A DNA stretch of 23,802 bases from Candidatus Rifleibacteriota bacterium (GTDB lineage: Bacteria > Riflebacteria > Ozemobacteria > Ozemobacterales > Ozemobacteraceae): contig JAKQOH010000213.1 of the NCBI GenBank assembly GCA_029565415.1, forward strand, positions 1 through 23,802. Reading direction: 5' to 3'. This document shows positions 15,678 to 23,700 of the stretch, piece after piece. Within the stretch, counting starts at the first letter, position 1, and each line of letters starts with the position of its first letter. The notes below the pieces were generated by a model that did not search any database, had not been told where the DNA came from, and saw only the letters and a list, made by a program, of their open reading frames with translations. The translations under genes and the position numbers were made by a program.

Positions 15678-15686
15678 TGCTATACT
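15678..15686 (+). promoter_or_regulatory. Extended -10 promoter of uup
   Basis: TG-C-TATACT is a strong extended -10; the -35 is weak. Only 9 bp separate it from the uup ATG at 15696, leaving room for a leader of about 3 nt. No ribosome-binding site is seen, consistent with a leaderless or nearly leaderless mRNA. Confidence 0.5.
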
Positions 15687-15695
15687 CAGGCACCC

Positions 15696-17615
15696 ATGAA
15701 TATTCTCTCTCTCGAATCGGTCAGCAAGGCCTTCGGTTCCGGCACGCTTCTCGACGGGGTCAGCTTCGGCCTCGCGCATGACGAGAAGATGGGCGTCATC
15801 GGCCGGAACGGGTGCGGCAAGACCACGCTTCTGCGACTCATCGCGGGGACCGAGCAGCCGGATACCGGCCGCGTCACGCTCGCGAACGGGAAGACCGTCG
15901 CCTTCGTGGCCCAGAACCCCGAGTTCCGGCGCGGCCAGTCGGTGCTCGATGCCCTGTTCGACCAGGCCAGTCCGGAACTCCGCCTCCTGCGCGAGTATGA
16001 AGCGGCCTGCGCCGCCCTGGCCTCGGGCGGGGATTCTCATGACAAGCAGATGGAACGGGTCGCGGAGCTGTCGCACCGGCTCGATGCGACCGGCGGCTGG
16101 GCGCTCGAAGCGCTTGCGAGAAGCATCCTCGGCCGGCTGGGCATCACGGACACCGCGGCCGACACGGCGAGCCTTTCGGGCGGTCTCCGGCGGCGCGTGG
16201 CTCTCGCGCGTGGTCTGATCCTGCGTCCCGATCTGCTGATTCTCGACGAGCCGACGAACCATCTCGATGCCGACACGATCGAGTGGCTTGAAGAATATTT
16301 ATCGGAATACAAAGGCGCGCTGCTCCTGGTGACGCACGACCGGTATTTCCTCGACCGCGTGACGAACCGCATTCTCGAGATCGAGGGCGGCCGCATCCAG
16401 CGGTTCGAAGGGTGTTACTCGTACTACCTCGAAAAGAAGGCCGAGCAGGAAGCCCAGCGTGATGCGGAAGCGCGCAAGCATGAGAATCTGATCCGCCGCG
16501 AACTCGCCTGGCTCCGGCAGGGGGCGAAAGCCCGGTCGACGAAGCAGAAGGCTCACGTCGAGCGGGCGAAAGCCGTCGTCACAGGGCCGAAGCCCAAAGC
16601 CGAGCGACAGATCGAGCTCTCGTCGGCCTCTTCCCGGCTCGGCAACAAGATCCTCGAGCTCGACGGCATCGGCAAATCCTACGGCGGCAACCGCGTTCTC
16701 GACGGGTTCTCCTACCGCCTGAAGGCGGGCGATCGGATCGGGATCATCGGCCCGAACGGCTCGGGCAAGACGACGCTGCTTCATATCATCTCCGGGAAGC
16801 TCCACCCCGACTCCGGCACGATCGCCAGGGGCGACACGGCCGTCATCGGGTATTTCGAGCAGGAACCGGATCTGTATGCCGGCACCGGAAAACGCCCCGA
16901 CGAGGAGTTGCGAGTGATCGATTTCGTCAAGGCGATCGCCGAGCAGATTCCCACAGCGGACGGCGGCGTGATCTCGGCAAGCCAGATGCTTGAACGCTTC
17001 CTGTTCTCCCCCCAGATGCAGTACAGCCCCGTCGCCCGCCTGTCAGGGGGCGAGCGCCGCCGGCTGGCGCTCCTCAAGCTGCTGATGGGTGCGCCGAACG
17101 TCCTGCTGCTCGACGAGCCGACGAACGACTTCGACATCGCCACCCTGGTCGCCCTCGAAACGTATCTCGAGTCCTTCCCAGGCTGTCTGATCGTGGCATC
17201 GCACGACCGCGCCTTCCTCGACCGGACGATCGACCAGATCTTCAGGATCGGCCCGGGAGGCCGCCTCAAGGGCTACCCGGGAAACTTCACCACCTATCTC
17301 GAACTCGCAGCCGCCGAGACACCCCCGGAAGCCCCCGCTCTGCCCGCGCAGGCCACGCCCGTCGCAGAGTCTGCACCATCCCGAAGCGAGCGTCCCGCAC
17401 GGCAGAAGCTCTCGTTCAAGGAGCGCCGGGAACTCGACGAGATTGTCACCCGGATCGCCGCATCCGAAGCCCGCAAAGCCGAAATCGAGGGACTGCTGGC
17501 CGCGCCGAGCGGCGGATTCGAAACGATGAAAGCCCTTTCCGACGAGCTCGAACTGCTCACGCAGACGCTCGACACCGATCTCGAGCGCTGGACCGAACTC
17601 GCCGAACGGGAATGA
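15696..17615 (+). CDS. uup: ABC-F family ATPase Uup
   Basis: The 639-residue protein has two ABC ATPase domains and no membrane segment. The first domain has Walker A GRNGCGKTT (36-44), signature LSGG (160-163) and Walker B LLILDEP (180-186). The second has GPNGSGKTT (352-360), LSGGE (449-453) and LLLDEP (470-475). A linker rich in Arg, Lys and Glu (about 245-305) joins them, as in ABC-F proteins that act on ribosomes. A Pro/Ala-rich stretch (about 540-570) leads to a C-terminal coiled coil (about 570-635), the Uup C-terminal domain that in E. coli binds branched DNA. Uup-type proteins affect ribosome function and suppress transposon precise excision (family knowledge). The longer upstream frame from 15438 lies within the preceding gene and is not used. 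It is followed by deaD, whose -35 overlaps the uup stop. Confidence 0.93.
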   Translation: MNILSLESVSKAFGSGTLLDGVSFGLAHDEKMGVIGRNGCGKTTLLRLIAGTEQPDTGRVTLANGKTVAFVAQNPEFRRGQSVLDALFDQASPELRLLREYEAACAALASGGDSHDKQMERVAELSHRLDATGGWALEALARSILGRLGITDTAADTASLSGGLRRRVALARGLILRPDLLILDEPTNHLDADTIEWLEEYLSEYKGALLLVTHDRYFLDRVTNRILEIEGGRIQRFEGCYSYYLEKKAEQEAQRDAEARKHENLIRRELAWLRQGAKARSTKQKAHVERAKAVVTGPKPKAERQIELSSASSRLGNKILELDGIGKSYGGNRVLDGFSYRLKAGDRIGIIGPNGSGKTTLLHIISGKLHPDSGTIARGDTAVIGYFEQEPDLYAGTGKRPDEELRVIDFVKAIAEQIPTADGGVISASQMLERFLFSPQMQYSPVARLSGGERRRLALLKLLMGAPNVLLLDEPTNDFDIATLVALETYLESFPGCLIVASHDRAFLDRTIDQIFRIGPGGRLKGYPGNFTTYLELAAAETPPEAPALPAQATPVAESAPSRSERPARQKLSFKERRELDEIVTRIAASEARKAEIEGLLAAPSGGFETMKALSDELELLTQTLDTDLERWTELAERE

Positions 17616-17640
17616 CATCGGCCGCATTCCGTGGTATCCT
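17612..17640 (+). promoter_or_regulatory. deaD promoter overlapping the uup stop codon
   Basis: ATGACA (17612-17617) and an extended -10 TG-G-TATCCT (TG 17632-17633, hexamer 17635-17640) have 17-bp spacing. Transcription would start near 17647, directly at the first leader hairpin and about 184 nt before the deaD ATG. Confidence 0.6.
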
Positions 17641-17648
17641 GTATCCGT

Positions 17649-17729
17649 CGGATCCACGCGGTTGACGCGCCGGATCCGCACCGTTCGGGAACCACACTAT
17701 ATTTCACGATATATTTCATACCGAACGGT
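17649..17729 (+). other. Two consecutive stem-loops in the deaD leader
   Basis: Hairpin one pairs CGGATCC (17649-17655) with GGATCCG (17672-17678), plus an inner CGCG/CGCG stem and loop GTTGA. Hairpin two pairs ACCGTTCGG (17680-17688) with CCGAACGGT (17721-17729) around a 32-nt A/T-rich loop. Neither ends in a T-run, so they are not convincing uup terminators. Long structured leaders are typical of cold-shock and RNA helicase mRNAs, often with post-transcriptional autoregulation (inference here). Confidence 0.55.
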
Positions 17730-17830
17730 TTGCCTGCCGTCATGAATCTGCGTGCGACTCATTCAGATATACTCCTGTGTGATGATGACTCCGGATTGAT
17801 CGGCTGTATGGGAAAAGGAAGGTATCTGAT

Positions 17831-19990
17831 ATGAGCTCCACCGAAGAAACCGTCGTTCGCTTTGCCGATCTCGGCCTACACCAGCAGGTGCTTCGCTCCC
17901 TCGAGGATGTGGGGTACGAGACCCCCACGCCGATCCAGGCACGCATCATTCCGCTGATTCTCTCCGGCCGCGACGTCCTGGGCCAGGCCCAGACGGGCAC
18001 CGGGAAAACGGCCGCGTTCGCGCTGCCCCTGCTCTCGAAGATCGATCTCTCGCGGTGCGTCCCCCAGATTCTCGTGCTTGCGCCGACCCGGGAGCTCGCG
18101 GGGCAGGTGGCCGAGGCGTTCGCGAAATACGGCGCCCACCTGCCGGATCTCCGTGTCGTGCCGATCTACGGCGGCCAGGAGTATGGCCCCCAGTTGCGGC
18201 AGCTCGCGCGCGGCGCTCACGTCGTCATCGGAACACCCGGCCGCGTGATCGATCACATCGAGCGGGGAACGCTTGCCCTCGATGCGCTTACCGGCCTCGT
18301 GCTCGATGAAGCCGACGAGATGCTGAAAATGGGCTTCAAAGAGGACGTCGAACTCATTCTGCAGGAGACGCCGGGCCAGCGCCAGATCGCCCTGTTCTCC
18401 GCCACGCTGCCCGGCACGATCCGTACCCTCGCGAAGACCTACATGAACGAGCCCGAGGAAGTGACGATCAAGAGCCGCACGACGACCGTCGAGACGACCC
18501 GTCAGCGGTACTGGCTCGTCAACCGGTATCACAAGCTGGATGCGCTTTCCCGGATCATCGAGATGGAACCGTTCGACGCGATGCTGATCTTCGTTCGCAC
18601 CAAGATCGAGACGATCGAACTCAGCGAACAGCTCGCCGCGCGCGGCTTCGCCTCGGTGCCCCTCAACGGGGACATCCCGCAGAACCAGCGGGAACGCACC
18701 GTCGAACAGCTCCGGTCGGGCAAGGTGAACATCGTGATCGCGACGGATGTCGCGGCGCGCGGCCTCGACGTGGACCGGATCAGCCACGTCATCAACTATG
18801 ATCTGCCCTATGATACCGAGTCATATATTCATCGCATCGGCCGGACCGGCCGTGCGGGCCGCAGCGGTGATGCCATCCTGTTCGTCGCGCCCCGCGAACG
18901 GCATCTGCTGCGCGTCATCGAGCAGGCCACCCGTCAGAAGATTGAACTGCTCGAACTGCCGACGATCGAAGCGATCAACGAAAAGCGGATCTCGGGCTTC
19001 AAGACGCGCATTGCGGCCACCCTCAACGACGATGCATGGAATGCCTACCTCCCGATCGTCACCGAGTTTTCGAAAGAGGCCGGGGTCCCGCCCCTCGATG
19101 TTGCCGCGGCGCTCGCGCTCATGAGCCAGAACGGCCGTTCCTTCCTGCTGACCACCAAAGCCGAGGAGGAGTCGGCCACCGAAGCGTTCGAGAAAGCCTC
19201 CCGGCTGAAGGAGGAACGGCGGAAACGCCTCTCCGAGGGCAAGGAATACCGCGAGATCCGGGCCGCATCGGCCGAACTGCTGGGCAAACCCGAGCGTCCC
19301 CAACGTGAGCGGCCCCGTCGCGAACGCCCCACCGAGGAGCGCAAGCCTCGCATCCACCGCGACAACGAGGAAGTCGAACCCGGCATGACCCGGTACCGCA
19401 TCGAGGTCGGCCGCCGCCACATGGTGAAACCGGGCCAGATCGTCGGCGCCATCGCGGGCGAGACCGGCATCGACAGCAGCCACATCGGCCGTATCGTCCT
19501 GCACGACGAGTTTTCCACCGTCGATCTCCCCGAAGAGGTGTTCGCCTCCTCGTTCGGCATCCTGAGCAAGACCTGGGTCGCCGGCCAGCGGCTGCGCATC
19601 TCGCGCTTCGATCCCGCCGCCCCCCGTACGAGCCACCCGGCACGCGAGGAACACGACCGCACAACACCGGAAGAGACCGACCGGCCCCGCCACCATCACA
19701 AGCGGGATCGACACGATGCCGGCGAAAAGGCTGCCGACCACCCCCGACGTGAACGGACGGAGGAGCGGACCGGGCAGGCCGATCGACCGACGTCCCCCTT
19801 CCGCACCCGATCTGCGGAGAAAAAGCCCTACGGCTCATACCGGGATACGCGGCCGGGCAAGCACGATCGCAGCGCCGAAACCGGCACACGGCCATCGAAA
19901 GCCCCCTTCCATGCAGAAACCAGGCGGAAAGCGGCCGACGGAAAAACCGGCTGGGCATCCCCGAAATCGAAGCGCCCGAAAGACCGGTGA
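17831..19990 (+). CDS. deaD: DEAD-box ATP-dependent RNA helicase DeaD/CsdA
   Basis: The 719-residue protein has all helicase motifs: Q motif (F11, Q36), AQTGTGKT (53-60), PTRELA (85-90), DEAD (159-162), SAT (190-192) and HRIGRTGRAGR (334-344). A DbpA-like RNA-binding fold lies at about 519-595 (RYRIEVGRRHMVKPGQIVGA). The last 120 or so residues are basic, low-complexity and probably disordered, as in CsdA. It unwinds RNA duplexes in ribosome assembly, mRNA decay and cold adaptation. The ATG follows GGAAAAGGAAGG, a good ribosome site. It has its own promoter and a structured leader of about 184 nt, which suggests regulation of translation or stability. No clear terminator is seen in the 116 bp after it. 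Confidence 0.96.
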   Translation: MSSTEETVVRFADLGLHQQVLRSLEDVGYETPTPIQARIIPLILSGRDVLGQAQTGTGKTAAFALPLLSKIDLSRCVPQILVLAPTRELAGQVAEAFAKYGAHLPDLRVVPIYGGQEYGPQLRQLARGAHVVIGTPGRVIDHIERGTLALDALTGLVLDEADEMLKMGFKEDVELILQETPGQRQIALFSATLPGTIRTLAKTYMNEPEEVTIKSRTTTVETTRQRYWLVNRYHKLDALSRIIEMEPFDAMLIFVRTKIETIELSEQLAARGFASVPLNGDIPQNQRERTVEQLRSGKVNIVIATDVAARGLDVDRISHVINYDLPYDTESYIHRIGRTGRAGRSGDAILFVAPRERHLLRVIEQATRQKIELLELPTIEAINEKRISGFKTRIAATLNDDAWNAYLPIVTEFSKEAGVPPLDVAAALALMSQNGRSFLLTTKAEEESATEAFEKASRLKEERRKRLSEGKEYREIRAASAELLGKPERPQRERPRRERPTEERKPRIHRDNEEVEPGMTRYRIEVGRRHMVKPGQIVGAIAGETGIDSSHIGRIVLHDEFSTVDLPEEVFASSFGILSKTWVAGQRLRISRFDPAAPRTSHPAREEHDRTTPEETDRPRHHHKRDRHDAGEKAADHPRRERTEERTGQADRPTSPFRTRSAEKKPYGSYRDTRPGKHDRSAETGTRPSKAPFHAETRRKAADGKTGWASPKSKRPKDR

Positions 19991-20035
19991 CGCATCTTTT
20001 TTCCGGCAGCCCCTTCCGGGTTTGGAAATTATCCG

Positions 20036-20041
20036 TATACT
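20036..20041 (+). promoter_or_regulatory. Possible -10 (TATACT) for the four-repeat protein gene
   Basis: TATACT precedes a T-run and lies 65 bp before the ATG at 20107. No TG extension and no convincing -35 are visible, so the promoter call is weak. The gene could also be read from deaD. Confidence 0.3.
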
Positions 20042-20106
20042 TTTTTCATCATCGCTCCGCCACCCGGCCGGCGATGCACATCTGAAAAAAGGGAGTTCTC
20101 CAGACC

Positions 20107-21237
20107 ATGATCAACCAGTTCAATCATGAAGCCGTCGCCCGCATCACCCGTGAGACCATCGAACACTCGCTCACCTTCTTCGACGTCATCAACGAGCGGC
20201 TGATCGAGATCACGAAGGATGTGCGGCCCGACATGCCGCTTCCCCGACTGGTCGAAGAAACCAACAAGGTCTGCGAAACCTTCCTCAACGAGCACCGTCA
20301 GCTTCTCACCCGCGCCGAAAACGTCTGGCGCGAAACCTTTGCCACCGTCACGGATCCGAAGAACCGCCCCACCACCGACACAACCGTCACCCCGATCAAC
20401 AACATCTTCGATCCGAACGAGCTGCTGCGCTACAACCGCGATGTCATGAACACGACCATCGGCTTCTTCACGAAGGCCGGCGAACAGATGTTCAAGGCCT
20501 TCGATCCGCAGCACCCGGTCACGACGCCCCAGACCGTTGCCGACCTGCTGAACCGCACCCGCGACGAGTATGTCCGCCGCCACCAGGAACTGGTGCAGCA
20601 GATCGAGACCACCCTGCGCCGCGCCATCAACCTGAACCGGCCGACCACCACGGAACAGCCGGTGAATGAGCCGCTCAACCGCCCCCTCGACATCGCCGAG
20701 ATCGTCCGCACCAACCGCGAAGTGATCGATCACACCGTGCGGTTCTTCGTCGAGCTGAACACGAACATCCTCGACATCGTCGCCCACCTCGACCGGCCCG
20801 AGACCGTCCGCAACCACATCGAGACCCTGACCCACACCTGCGAAGAGTATCGCCGCATCCACCAGACGGCCCTCGAGACGATCATCAACACCACCCGTGA
20901 AACCCTCGAGCAGGCGATCGCGAATCAGCCGCTGAAGAATCACCCGATCAACACCGTGATCAACCGCGACGAGCTGTTCAAGATCAATCAGGAAACGATC
21001 GCCATCACGGTGAAATTCTTCCTCGATCTCAATGACGAGCTCATCCGCGCCGTTCGCGAGCCAGGCACGCCGGTCAACCTGGACACCCTGGTCACCGGGT
21101 ACCAGCGGAATCATCACATCCTGGCCAGCCGCATCGCCGCGATCTGGCAGGAAACGCTGAACCGCCTCCACACCATCGAGACGCCGGAGCTCCGTGAGCA
21201 GACCATCGGCGAGACCCCGAAGAACACCCGCCGCTGA
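20107..21237 (+). CDS. Uncharacterised helical protein with four internal repeats (possibly phasin-like)
   Basis: I do not recognise this 376-residue protein. It has no signal peptide or membrane segment and appears almost wholly alpha-helical and hydrophilic. Four units of about 75 residues can be aligned at about 5-79, 101-175, 194-271 and 286-356. Each begins with a helix of pattern [N/T]-x-[E/D]-x-[I/M]-x-x-x-x-x-F-F-x-x-x-N/G-x-x-[I/L/M] (for example NREVIDHTVRFF and NQETIAITVKFF). A second helix follows that often includes a His or Arg pair (NEHRQLL, RRHQELV, RRIHQTA, RNHHILA). Linkers are rich in Pro, Thr and Asn. Such repeated amphipathic helices recall phasins, which coat polyhydroxyalkanoate granules, or other scaffold proteins, but this is only a structural guess; no PHA genes are nearby. 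GGGAG lies 11 bp before the ATG. A palindromic terminator follows. Confidence 0.8.
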   Translation: MINQFNHEAVARITRETIEHSLTFFDVINERLIEITKDVRPDMPLPRLVEETNKVCETFLNEHRQLLTRAENVWRETFATVTDPKNRPTTDTTVTPINNIFDPNELLRYNRDVMNTTIGFFTKAGEQMFKAFDPQHPVTTPQTVADLLNRTRDEYVRRHQELVQQIETTLRRAINLNRPTTTEQPVNEPLNRPLDIAEIVRTNREVIDHTVRFFVELNTNILDIVAHLDRPETVRNHIETLTHTCEEYRRIHQTALETIINTTRETLEQAIANQPLKNHPINTVINRDELFKINQETIAITVKFFLDLNDELIRAVREPGTPVNLDTLVTGYQRNHHILASRIAAIWQETLNRLHTIETPELREQTIGETPKNTRR

Positions 21238-21257
21238 TACACCCCTGAAATAATCCG

Positions 21258-21285
21258 AAGCCCGGGAAGAGGTTTTCCCGGGCTT
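21258..21285. terminator. Hairpin between convergent genes (shared terminator)
   Basis: An 11-bp perfect stem, AAGCCCGGGAA (21258-21268) with TTCCCGGGCTT (21275-21285), has a 6-base loop. It lies between the end of the four-repeat protein gene and the end of the convergent exported protein gene. Neither side has a strong T-run, so efficiency is uncertain, but position and stem fit a bidirectional terminator. Confidence 0.65.
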
Positions 21286-21351
21286 CGTGCTTTCTCCTCG
21301 ACTTCGAACGGCATTCCCTGCGAGGAACCCGCCGTCGAAATCCTTCAGCGG

Positions 21352-22590
21352 TCAGTCATACGCCTTCAGGCGCTTCACGTCGATCCGGATCAGGAGCGGG
21401 TAAAAGTCGTCAATCACCCGAAAGCGGGAAAACACGCGCCAGTCCTTGTATTTCCAGGTGCCGCTCTCGGAGACGATCCACAAATACCCCTTGTCGTCGA
21501 ACGCGAAATCCTCGAGCCCGTGCAGGATATCGTATTTCGCAATGATGTCGCCGGTTTTCGGATCCTTCTTGTGCAACACGCTGGTCTTTTCGAACCAGCG
21601 GGTCACGGTACGGCTGATCCAGAGATTGCCGTCGCGATCGAAGGCCCCGCCCTGCGCACCCGCGCTGATCCAGAGACTGGTCGAAGCGTCTGCCGCCGTC
21701 AGCGTGCGCACCTGGCGCGTTGCCGGGTTGGCCCAGTCGATCAGCGAGGCAGGGAATTCATAGATCCTGGTATTTTTTTCGCGGTCTTCACCGCCTGTAT
21801 ACCGGCCGAGCCACAGAGTTCCTGACAAGGCGGCGGATACCGACACAGGCGTCTCTTTGCCGGCCAGGACCGGGGTATCATGGGACGATGCCCCCGTATC
21901 GTTTTCTGCGGAGTCGACAAGACCGCCAAGGAAGGGATTCGCCGCCGCCCCGGCCGCTCCGGGCTTCGCCGATGGGACCACGGGAACGCTGGCTGCACGG
22001 ACAGACGACTTCCGCGACCATGCCGCGAACGAGCCGACGACCTCGTCATCCCCGCTTCCGCCGAGCTCGACACGGGCAAGAAGAGCCTCGTTGTCGAACG
22101 CCGATCCAAGTTCGAACGCCTTCTCGAGATCGATCTTGAACACGTGGTGAGTGTCGGACACGAAGAGAATCCCTCTGCCGGCGTAGGCGAGACCGCCCGC
22201 ATGCTTACAGAGGGCGCCTTTGGCGATGGGTCCGAGCGTGAACATCCCGCGCGTTTCCCCGGTCGCGGGGTCGATCCGGTAGACACGGCATTCGACGGCC
22301 TTGTCGTCCGCGGTGCCATCCCAGATGTAGCCGCCGACAAGCACGTAGGGGGAGGCCCAGGTGAGCCCCTGGGGAACAAATTTGTCATCGAGGCCCGGCG
22401 CCCAGATTCGAGTGACGACCGCATCCTCGTTGTGGGTTTTGCGGACCGTTTTTCCACTCCCGTAGTTCACGGGTGCCTGGCCGAGAATCTTCTGCCCATT
22501 CGTTGACGGACCAGCGGCAAGAGCCGCATCCGGTGCGAACATCAGGCTTGCAAAAGCCGCCACGACGAAGATCGATCGCAAACGCGACAT
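21352..22590 (-). CDS. Exported protein, probable beta-propeller-like fold, function unknown
   Basis: The 412-residue protein starts with a Sec signal peptide (hydrophobic 7-20, likely cut after AALA near 25). The mature part has recurring strand-turn elements such as YVLVGGYIWDG, GILFVSDTHHVFKIDL, GTLWLGRYTGG, GNLWISRTVTRWF and GYLWIVSESGTWKY. These resemble blades of SMP-30/NHL/YVTN-type propellers, in which a repeated W/F-aromatic strand follows a DxxGxLW turn. A low-complexity Ala/Pro/Ser stretch (about 200-240) interrupts it. No catalytic residues can be assigned. AGGAGA precedes the ATG. It follows the nitroreductase gene on the same strand after a 67-bp gap, so the two may be co-transcribed; both products are exported. 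Confidence 0.75.
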   Translation of the reverse strand: MSRLRSIFVVAAFASLMFAPDAALAAGPSTNGQKILGQAPVNYGSGKTVRKTHNEDAVVTRIWAPGLDDKFVPQGLTWASPYVLVGGYIWDGTADDKAVECRVYRIDPATGETRGMFTLGPIAKGALCKHAGGLAYAGRGILFVSDTHHVFKIDLEKAFELGSAFDNEALLARVELGGSGDDEVVGSFAAWSRKSSVRAASVPVVPSAKPGAAGAAANPFLGGLVDSAENDTGASSHDTPVLAGKETPVSVSAALSGTLWLGRYTGGEDREKNTRIYEFPASLIDWANPATRQVRTLTAADASTSLWISAGAQGGAFDRDGNLWISRTVTRWFEKTSVLHKKDPKTGDIIAKYDILHGLEDFAFDDKGYLWIVSESGTWKYKDWRVFSRFRVIDDFYPLLIRIDVKRLKAYD

Positions 22591-22657
22591 ATCAGTCTCC
22601 TGTACTGCTTGATACCTGTATTACGCAGGCCGGCAACGACGGTTTACCGATTCACTC

Positions 22658-23299
22658 TCATTTTGCATACCCGATCGTCTGACCGATCACGATGTACTGC
22701 TGCGGCCGGAGCCTGAGGGTTTCCGCTGCCCTGGGCTTCGGCACCGACATCCGGGTGACGACGGCCATGTTCGCAGCGGCACCGTACAGATACACATTCT
22801 GGGAACAGTGGCCCGCATCAATGGCAGCGGCGACGAGTTGGTCCTCGCGCTCCTTCATGAACTCGAACTTCGCGAGGTCGGAGACATAGAGGAGGTTGAG
22901 AGGGGCCGAGGCCACGTAGGGCTGGGTGCCGGCATCGAGCACATGGTCGCCGGAAGCGATGAGCGTAAGCTGGTGCTTTGGCGCATCATAGAGATAGGCG
23001 CCGTCCCTCTTGATAATATAGATATCGATATCCTGCGCGTTTTTCGCGGACGGGCTGGTTCGCTTGCCAGACTCGGGACGGTTGATTCCGTTCGCGCACC
23101 AGAGGATGTTCGAAAGATCCTGCAGGGAAACGGGCCTGTCGGCGAATTCGCGACGCGTCTGGCGCTCTTTCAGGGCCTGCATGAGAGGTTTGTCGGGGTT
23201 CAGGGCCGGCGCCGGCAGTTTGATGGATTCGGGGGTCTGCGCCGAAACGGCCGTCATTGCCCACACCATGAATAGGGCCGTCATGAGGGAACATCGCAT
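22658..23299 (-). CDS. Exported nitroreductase-family (SagB/ThcOx-type) protein
   Basis: The protein has 213 residues, with a signal peptide cut near residue 20 (after AVSA). The mature domain is a compact FMN-dependent nitroreductase of the SagB type: KERQTRREFADRPVSLQDLSNILWCANGINR carried at about 42-72 in the standard N-terminal phosphate-binding region, and GHCSQNVYLYGAAANMA in the central helix. Such stand-alone exported forms are common in anaerobes, and their substrate is unknown; oxidation of peptide azolines, as in SagB, is not implied because no partner cyclase is nearby. The ATG at 23299 is chosen for the GGAGG site 7 bp upstream and the signal peptide; a frame extending to 23539 runs into intergenic repeats and is not credible. 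Confidence 0.88.
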   Translation of the reverse strand: MRCSLMTALFMVWAMTAVSAQTPESIKLPAPALNPDKPLMQALKERQTRREFADRPVSLQDLSNILWCANGINRPESGKRTSPSAKNAQDIDIYIIKRDGAYLYDAPKHQLTLIASGDHVLDAGTQPYVASAPLNLLYVSDLAKFEFMKEREDQLVAAAIDAGHCSQNVYLYGAAANMAVVTRMSVPKPRAAETLRLRPQQYIVIGQTIGYAK

Positions 23300-23333
23300 A
23301 ATCCTGCCTCCGTTGGATCTGATGGGATACCCC

Positions 23334-23342
23334 ATGATATCA
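23334..23342 (-). promoter_or_regulatory. Extended -10 promoter of the nitroreductase gene
   Basis: On the minus strand TG-A-TATCAT matches the extended -10 motif (five of six in the hexamer). The expected start near 23327 gives a leader of about 28 nt carrying GGAGG. No good -35 is present. Confidence 0.45.
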
Positions 23343-23399
23343 CGCATCATTCCCGAACGGATCAGAACGACGATCCCCGCAGATGGAACAGGAAGAACG

Positions 23400-23606
23400 A
23401 TCCACAGATGACGCAGATGACACAGATGTACGGCAGCGCAACGGCACGAAACATGACGATGCACGTCGGGCGGGTTTGAAGCCCGCCCGTACATCCTATC
23501 GTGGGTGATATCGTATGGAGCGGTTCGCGAACCGCCCATACGGTTTGTGGTGAATCATCCGCGGCATGTTGGTGGAGGATCTGCGGCATCTGTGTCATCT
23601 GCGGAT
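23400..23606. repeat. Compound intergenic repeat element with inverted ends and internal palindromes
   Basis: Similar 20-bp arms (23400-23419 and, inverted, 23587-23606; 18 of 20 identical) enclose two hairpins. The first pairs CGGGCGGG (23467-23474) with CCCGCCCG (23482-23489). The second centres on the perfect 16-bp palindrome GCGGTTCGCGAACCGC (23520-23535), extended by CGTATGG and CCATACG. CAGATGACRCAGATG units are also repeated directly in the left arm. Just beyond, 23608-23636 carries the CTCTGTGCC...CTCTGTGG type sequence seen between genes in many unrelated bacteria. No gene is present here; spurious reading frames with phrases such as HRDTEAQRG arise from it. Confidence 0.7.
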
Positions 23607-23665
23607 GCCCTCTCTGTGCCTCGGTGTCTCTGTGGTGCGTTGTCTGTTTTTTCCCGGAAATGACA

Positions 23666-23698
23666 GAACCGCCCGGGGCTTTTGGCCCCAGGCGGTTC
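23666..23698 (-). terminator. Terminator hairpin after the 5S rRNA gene
   Basis: On the minus strand GAACCGCCTGGGGC pairs with GCCCCGGGCGGTTC around a short A-rich loop, with one mismatch. It lies directly after the 5S 3' end. The following bases are only moderately T-rich, so it may act with a downstream factor or as a processing stem. Confidence 0.75.
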
Positions 23699-23700
23699 AT

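Noticed and set aside
13204..15693. 829-codon antisense frame in the Fn3 region
   Set aside because: It is a repetitive artefact of the tandem Fn3 codons read backwards, with no ribosome site and no recognisable domain.
23362..23700. Small reading frames over the region before the 5S gene
   Set aside because: They arise from palindromic and CAGATG/CTCTGTG repeats, lack ribosome sites, and phrases such as HRDTEAQRG are typical spurious translations.
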